From: Paracoccus wurundjeri
Lineage (GTDB): Bacteria; Pseudomonadota; Alphaproteobacteria; Rhodobacterales; Rhodobacteraceae
NCBI RefSeq assembly: GCF_030678915.1
Contig: NZ_JAUUTZ010000029.1
Location: forward strand, 1-56,111
Reading direction: 5' to 3'
Length of the DNA stretch: 56,111 bases
Shown here in pieces: positions 51,801-56,111 of the stretch (the stretch's first letter is position 1; each line of letters starts with the position of its first letter). Both the position numbers and the translations under genes were made by a program. The notes below the pieces were generated by a model, which was not told where the DNA came from, ran no database searches, and was given only the letters and a program-made list of their open reading frames with translations.

Positions 51801-53036
51801 ATGACGAAAAAGGCGCGGATTTCGCGAAAAGGTGGACGAAACAGGGGCGGGGAAGTGATCAGACGGATTTTGATCGGGGTCGGCGGGCTTGTCATACTAG
51901 GGGCGACAGCGTTTTTTCTTTTCGCGCCCGCCTATGTCGAGCGCGGGCTGAATCCCACGACCATGCCAGAAGAGGGATGGCCTGTTTCCGATGAGGCCAA
52001 GGCGCTGCATCAGCGACTGGTCATCGGGGACTGGCATGCGGATTCGCTGCTGTGGGACCGCAATCTGCTGAAACCTGCGGATCGCGGACACACGGATGTC
52101 CCGAGGCTCCTTGAGGGCAATGTGGCCTTGCAGGTCTACACGACGGTGACGAAAAGCCCTCGCGGACAGAATTACGATCAGAACAGCACCGAGGCGCCCG
52201 ACAATATCACGCCGCTTTTCATGGGACAGTTAAGGCCGGTTCGCTCGTGGTTTTCGCTGCGCGAGCGGGCGCTTGTTCAGGCCCGGGATTTACAACGAAT
52301 GGCGAAGGCCGCGCCCGATCAACTGCGGATCATCCGCACGCGCGAAGATCTGACCGGCTTGCTGGACGCCAGAAGGAACGGCGGGCAGGTTCTGGGCGTC
52401 ATGCTGGGATCAGAGGGCGGGCATCCGCTGGAGGGTGATCTGGCCAATCTGGATGTGCTTTATGATTCCGGTTTCCGGCTGATGGGACTGACACATTTTT
52501 TCGACAACGAATTGGGCGGCTCCTTGCATGGCGAAGGCGGCAGCGGGGCCGGGCTGACGGAATTCGGCCATCATGTCGTCGGGGGCATGATCGAAAAGGG
52601 CATGGTCATCGACCTGGCGCATGCCTCGCCGCAGGTGGTTCGCGATGTGCTTGCGATCAAGGGAACGAAGCCGATCCTGTCCCATACCGGCATCCACAGT
52701 CATTGCGCCAGCCATCGCAATCTGGACGACGATCTGGTCCGACAGATTGCCGCCAAGGGCGGCGTGATCGGGATCGGCTTCTGGGCGGATGTCGTCTGTG
52801 GCAGGACGCCTGCCGATATTGCCCAGGCGATCCGGGCTGCAATCGCGCTTGTAGGCGAGGAGCACGTATCGCTCGGGTCGGATTACGACGGGTCGGTCAG
52901 CGCGCCGTTCGACGCCGCGCATTTATCGGCATTGACGCAGGCATTGATGGATGCCGGGCTAAGCGAAGCTCAGATTGCAAAGGTCATGGGCGGGAATATG
53001 ATGCGCTTTCTGGGAGATGTCCTGCCGGAAGCGTGA
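51801..53036 (+). CDS. Membrane dipeptidase (peptidase M19)
   Basis: A 411-residue protein. A basic N-terminus and one membrane helix (LIGVGGLVILGATAFFLFAP, about 23-43) anchor it with the catalytic domain outside. Zinc-site patterns are IGDWHADSLLWDR (HxD), LGSEGGHPLEGD, LSHTGIHSHCASHRN and LGSDYDGSV. It hydrolyses dipeptides, possibly including D-amino acid peptides. A GTG at 51855 is an alternative start, but the visible ATG has the more complete cationic N-terminus. Confidence 0.9.
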   Translation: MTKKARISRKGGRNRGGEVIRRILIGVGGLVILGATAFFLFAPAYVERGLNPTTMPEEGWPVSDEAKALHQRLVIGDWHADSLLWDRNLLKPADRGHTDVPRLLEGNVALQVYTTVTKSPRGQNYDQNSTEAPDNITPLFMGQLRPVRSWFSLRERALVQARDLQRMAKAAPDQLRIIRTREDLTGLLDARRNGGQVLGVMLGSEGGHPLEGDLANLDVLYDSGFRLMGLTHFFDNELGGSLHGEGGSGAGLTEFGHHVVGGMIEKGMVIDLAHASPQVVRDVLAIKGTKPILSHTGIHSHCASHRNLDDDLVRQIAAKGGVIGIGFWADVVCGRTPADIAQAIRAAIALVGEEHVSLGSDYDGSVSAPFDAAHLSALTQALMDAGLSEAQIAKVMGGNMMRFLGDVLPEA

Positions 53037-53048
53037 AGGAGAGCCGGA

Positions 53049-53432
53049 ATGAAACGCGGAATATTGCTGAATGCCGAATTATCCGGCCTGATCGCGGCAA
53101 TGGGACATGGGGATCTGCTGGTCATCGGGGATGCCGGATTGCCGATACCGCCGGATACACGCTGTATCGATCTTGCCGTCACGCGCGGCATTCCCCGCTT
53201 TATGGATGTGCTTGATGCGGTGCTGTCGGAATTGATCGTGGAACGCTCTGCCCTGGCGCATGAGACAGGCTCGGATCTGATCGGCGCATTGTCAGGTAAA
53301 CCGCTTGGATCGGTCGAGCGGCTGACACATGAAGACCTGAAACGGATCAGCCAAAGCGCCCGCGCGATTGTCAGAACCGGGGAATTCACCCCATATGCCA
53401 ATATCTGCCTGTGGTCCGGGGTCGCGTTTTGA
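53049..53432 (+). CDS. rbsD: D-ribose pyranase RbsD
   Basis: A 127-residue protein with His20 and Asp28 at the catalytic positions of RbsD (MGHGDLLVIGDAGLPIP) and the C-terminal TGEFTPYANICLWSGVAF. It interconverts ribopyranose and ribofuranose forms. No ribose transporter or kinase is next to it, so its context is unusual: it lies 12 bases after a dipeptidase gene. Confidence 0.92.
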   Translation: MKRGILLNAELSGLIAAMGHGDLLVIGDAGLPIPPDTRCIDLAVTRGIPRFMDVLDAVLSELIVERSALAHETGSDLIGALSGKPLGSVERLTHEDLKRISQSARAIVRTGEFTPYANICLWSGVAF

Positions 53433-53448
53433 CGGGAAGGAGCGCAGG

Positions 53449-54129
53449 ATGACTGCTGTGATCTTGCTGACCGGACCTGCCGCCGCACTTGCCGGAACCA
53501 GACATCAAAGCGCAATCGCAAAGACTCCTGTCACAGCACCGGTCATGATCGAAGCCGAAGGAATTGCGGGCGACGAACAGGCTGACCGGCGGGTGCATGG
53601 CGGTCCAGAAAAGGCGCTGCATCATTATCCGCGCGATCATTACCCGACATGGCAGGCTGACATCGGCGCACTCGATCTGCTGAACGCGCCGGGTGCATTT
53701 GGTGAGAATATATCGGCATCGGGACTGACCGAGAAGAACGTGGCCGTGGGCGATATCTTCCGGCTGGGCAGCGCCTTGATACAGGTGTCACAGGGGCGTC
53801 AGCCGTGCTGGAAGCTGAACCATCGCTTTGGCGTCGCGGACATGGCATTGCGGGTACAGCGCAGCGGACGCAGCGGCTGGTATTATCGCGTCCTGGAAAC
53901 AGGCAGCGCAGGCCCCGGCGACGCTCTCACCCTGATTGAGCGCCCTGCCCCCGACTGGACCCTCCACCGTCTGTGGCAGGTGATGTATGTGGACCGGATG
54001 AACATCGACGCATTGTCGCAGATGGCCGCGCTGGATGTTCTGGCCGAGGGTTGGAAGCGCTATGCGCGGCGGCGGCTGGAAAGCGGCCGGGTCGAAGATT
54101 GGAGCAAGAGGTTGGAGGGATCTTCATGA
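53449..54129 (+). CDS. MOSC-domain protein (YiiM-like)
   Basis: A 226-residue protein. HGGPEKALHHYPRDHYPTW, GAFGENISASGLTEKNVAVGD and VSQGRQPCWKLNHRFG are the MOSC/YiiM hallmarks; the cysteine in QPCWK is the likely molybdenum cofactor ligand. YiiM in Escherichia coli reduces N-hydroxylated purines. RBS GAAGGAGCG precedes the ATG. The stop overlaps pdxY by four bases. Confidence 0.88.
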   Translation: MTAVILLTGPAAALAGTRHQSAIAKTPVTAPVMIEAEGIAGDEQADRRVHGGPEKALHHYPRDHYPTWQADIGALDLLNAPGAFGENISASGLTEKNVAVGDIFRLGSALIQVSQGRQPCWKLNHRFGVADMALRVQRSGRSGWYYRVLETGSAGPGDALTLIERPAPDWTLHRLWQVMYVDRMNIDALSQMAALDVLAEGWKRYARRRLESGRVEDWSKRLEGSS

Positions 54130-54974
54130 CAGAAACACCAAGACCGCCACTGGTAATTTCCGTACAAAGTCAGGTCGTGCATGGCCATGTCGGCAATTCG
54201 GCGGCACTGTTTCCGATGCAAGCCGCCGGACTGGAAGTGGCCGCGATCCCGACCGTGATCTTTTCGAATACGCCGGATTACCCGACCCTGCGCGGCGCCC
54301 CGGTTACCCCGTCTCTCTTTGCGGATCTTCTGCTGGGGGCGGACGAGCGCGGATTGCCGCAGCGCGCGACCTATCTTTTGTCAGGCTATATCGGCTCGGT
54401 CGAGGTCGCCAGACAGCTGGGGGATTTCGTGACCCGCTGCAAAAAGGCCAACCCCGACCTGATCTATATCTGCGATCCGGTCATGGGGGATCACGCGCCG
54501 GGCCTGTATGTGCCCGAGGAAATCGCCGGAGTGATGCAGGATGGATTACTGCCTTTGGCCGATATCGCCACGCCAAATTCCTTTGAACTGGGCCATCTGA
54601 CCGGCTGCCCGATCAGAACCCTGGAAGACTTGCAGCAAGCGGCCGCGGGTTTGAGGCTGGCCCCGAACGCGCAGTTGATCGCCACCGGATGCGCCCTGGC
54701 CGATACCCCCGCACATTATCTGGAATCGGTCATCCTGGGACCAGAAGGGATCAGCCGTCATCCGACTCCGCATATTCCGGTCGCCCTGCCCGGCACCGGG
54801 GATCTGTTCACCGGGCTTGTCGTGGCAGGACTTGGCCGGAATCATCCGCTGCCCGAGGCGGTGGATATGGCGCAGGCCATGACCGGCCGGGCATTGGATC
54901 ATGCCCGCTCGATCGGCGCACGCGAGGTGATCCTGTTCGAGCCGGGCTTTCGGCGCGCGCTTCTGGAAATCTGA
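54126..54974 (+). CDS. pdxY: Pyridoxal kinase
   Basis: A 282-residue ribokinase-fold enzyme. VISVQSQVVHGHVGNSAA at the start, IYICDPVMGDHAPGLYV in the middle, and ALPGTGDLFTGLVV with the catalytic Asp near residue 223 are typical. It phosphorylates pyridoxal in vitamin B6 salvage. The ATG lies inside the preceding gene (four-base overlap). Confidence 0.9.
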   Translation: MTETPRPPLVISVQSQVVHGHVGNSAALFPMQAAGLEVAAIPTVIFSNTPDYPTLRGAPVTPSLFADLLLGADERGLPQRATYLLSGYIGSVEVARQLGDFVTRCKKANPDLIYICDPVMGDHAPGLYVPEEIAGVMQDGLLPLADIATPNSFELGHLTGCPIRTLEDLQQAAAGLRLAPNAQLIATGCALADTPAHYLESVILGPEGISRHPTPHIPVALPGTGDLFTGLVVAGLGRNHPLPEAVDMAQAMTGRALDHARSIGAREVILFEPGFRRALLEI

Positions 54975-54990
54975 CAGGGAGATCACCGGC

Positions 54991-55434
54991 ATGGAAATAG
55001 GGGGAAAGCTGGACCCGGCCGTCATTCGCCGTGTGCAGGACAGTTTCGACCGGCAAGGATTGATGGCGCATCTGGGCGCAGAACTGGCCGAGATCAGGGC
55101 CGGACAAGTGACAATCCACCTGCCTTTCCGGCAAGAACTGACACAGCAGCATGGGTATTTCCACGCGGGCGGCACCTCATCCATTGCCGACAGCGCCGGC
55201 GGCTACGCAGGCTATACCTTATTCCCCAAGGGCAACGCAGTGCTGACGGTGGAATTCAAGTTGAACCTGATCAATCCCGCACGCGGAGAACGACTTGAAG
55301 CCATGGGCCGCGTGATCAAGCCGGGACGGACATTGACGGTGTGTCAGTTGGATGTCTGGGGCGTGGATGGCGTGCAGCGCATTCATGTGGCGACCGGTAT
55401 GCAGACCCTTATCAGCGTAAAGGGTGATGCCTGA
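54991..55434 (+). CDS. PaaI-family hotdog thioesterase
   Basis: A 147-residue single-hotdog protein. QQHGYFHAGGTSSIADSAGGYAG holds the His-Gly-Gly and catalytic Asp region of PaaI thioesterases, with LTVEFKLNLINPARGERL following. It hydrolyses an aryl- or acyl-CoA; substrate unknown. It follows pdxY by 16 bases and ends the operon. Confidence 0.87.
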   Translation: MEIGGKLDPAVIRRVQDSFDRQGLMAHLGAELAEIRAGQVTIHLPFRQELTQQHGYFHAGGTSSIADSAGGYAGYTLFPKGNAVLTVEFKLNLINPARGERLEAMGRVIKPGRTLTVCQLDVWGVDGVQRIHVATGMQTLISVKGDA

Positions 55435-55542
55435 AAAACCACAGCAAAGCCCACCCTACCAGATTCCTTATAAAAATACTTGGAATTGCCGGCACACCTA
55501 GATAATGCACAGCCAGAATCAATAAAAACAAAGGTGCTGGCA

Positions 55543-56111
55543 ATGAACTTGTGTCATCTCGCTCCGTTGACCGGGGTTTCGGTAATTGCGCTTTCGACAT
55601 CGCTTCTGGCGCAGGAAGCACAGATCTCCCAGAATCCGGGGATTACGGTACTTGCGCCGATCACATTGGTTACAGAGGGACAGGAATCCGTCGAGGCAAC
55701 CGGCGGCGTGATCGTCAATCGCGAAGACCTTGAAGCGCTGCAACCCTCGGATATCTCGGATGTTTTCGCACGGGATTCCGCTGTCAGCGTCTCGGCTGGG
55801 ACCGGGCCTGCCAAGCGTGTGCATGTGTTCGGGATCGAGCAATCCAACCTTGCCGTGACGGTCGATGGCGTGCCGCAATTCGGCGATAACTGGCATCACG
55901 CCGGATCGAATGTGATCGACCCCGCCTTTCTCAAGCGCGTCGATGTCGATGCAGGGGCAGCACCTGCGGATGCTGGCTTCGGCGCCCGCGCCGGCGCCGG
56001 TCGGTACGAGACCCCTGGCGCCCCCCCCCCGCTGCCAGACGGGCGCCGTCCGGGCGGGCGGGCCGGCTTTTGCGAAATTTGGAACGGGCGGGGGGTTTTG
56101 GCCCGGCGTGG
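55543..56111 (+). CDS. TonB-dependent receptor (heme/siderophore type), N-terminal part
   Basis: The frame starts at 55543 with a signal peptide (SVIALSTSLLA-QE) and runs off the window. The plug domain is clear: GGVIVNREDLEALQPSDISDVF, VHVFGIEQSNLAVTVDGVPQ and DPAFLKRVDVDAGAA. This resembles hemoglobin/heme-type receptors. After about 55980 the reading becomes implausible (proline and glycine runs), which suggests sequence errors near the contig end rather than a real change. The 108 bases upstream hold no clear Fur-type site by eye. Confidence 0.8.
   Translation, partial: MNLCHLAPLTGVSVIALSTSLLAQEAQISQNPGITVLAPITLVTEGQESVEATGGVIVNREDLEALQPSDISDVFARDSAVSVSAGTGPAKRVHVFGIEQSNLAVTVDGVPQFGDNWHHAGSNVIDPAFLKRVDVDAGAAPADAGFGARAGAGRYETPGAPPPLPDGRRPGGRAGFCEIWNGRGVLARR

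Noticed and set aside
1..56111. CRISPR array or replication origin
   Set aside because: No regularly spaced direct repeats and no clustered iterons or DnaA boxes were noticed on reading the window.

Overview
The window looks like chromosomal DNA of a Rhodobacteraceae alphaproteobacterium, most likely Paracoccus or a close relative. The evidence is high GC with dense coding, Rhodobacteraceae-type families (Hint_2 proteins, a TRAP transporter, rhamnosyltransferase of the RhmT type, a 67-residue surface protein), and neighbourhoods such as lolCD-radA-cvpA-purF and rpmJ next to tRNA-Val. The genus is an inference; no rRNA or multilocus marker is present.

Positions 1 to about 12,100 form an accessory, lower-GC region. 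It opens with the end of an IS3-family element that has cut a phage-type ASCH-like gene. Two 3' fragments of tRNA-Thr(GGT) (824-869 and 7998-8042) bracket about 7.2 kb of relics: an integrase lacking its catalytic domain, broken phage tail-like genes, a broken MmcB-like gene, and a frameshifted rhamnosyltransferase/hydrolase fusion. Overlying this is a module present twice (4155-6013 and 8719-10612): a secreted-type Hint-domain protein, a stop-proximal hairpin, a strongly conserved structured intergenic element, then a 75-residue membrane-anchored protein. This repeated module is the best candidate for an undescribed system here. Several small secreted or membrane proteins follow.

From 12,368 to 28,851 the content is core-like: PAP2 phosphatase with the LolCD lipoprotein exporter, RadA, CvpA, PurF, release factor 3, a YghU-type glutathione transferase, a periplasmic molybdenum dehydrogenase (IorAB plus diheme cytochrome c), glycerate 2-kinase and malate synthase G. 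From 28,865 to 39,086 lies a catabolic cluster: a TRAP importer, two CaiB/BaiF-family enzymes (one with racemase signature), a CoA transferase, an acyl-CoA dehydrogenase and a MaoC protein in one leftward operon. A divergent IclR regulator and enoyl-CoA hydratase face it, with two identical operator palindromes between. It probably imports and oxidises a branched or short-chain organic acid as CoA thioesters.

From 39,152 to 46,327 are a DUF1643 protein, rpmJ, tRNA-Val, an N-formylglutamate amidohydrolase-like protein, a QmcA/NfeD pair, a Nudix hydrolase, a lipoprotein and a two-gene YjbH/YjbF exopolysaccharide unit. At 46,458-48,461 a DeoR regulator with a TPI-like and an RpiB-like isomerase resembles the tetrulose-phosphate branch of erythritol breakdown, preceded by a perfect 14-bp inverted repeat. 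An orphan Hcp protein follows, then a rightward operon (PepF, GNAT, dipeptidase, RbsD, MOSC, PdxY, thioesterase). The window ends inside a TonB-dependent receptor whose last about 130 bases look error-rich.
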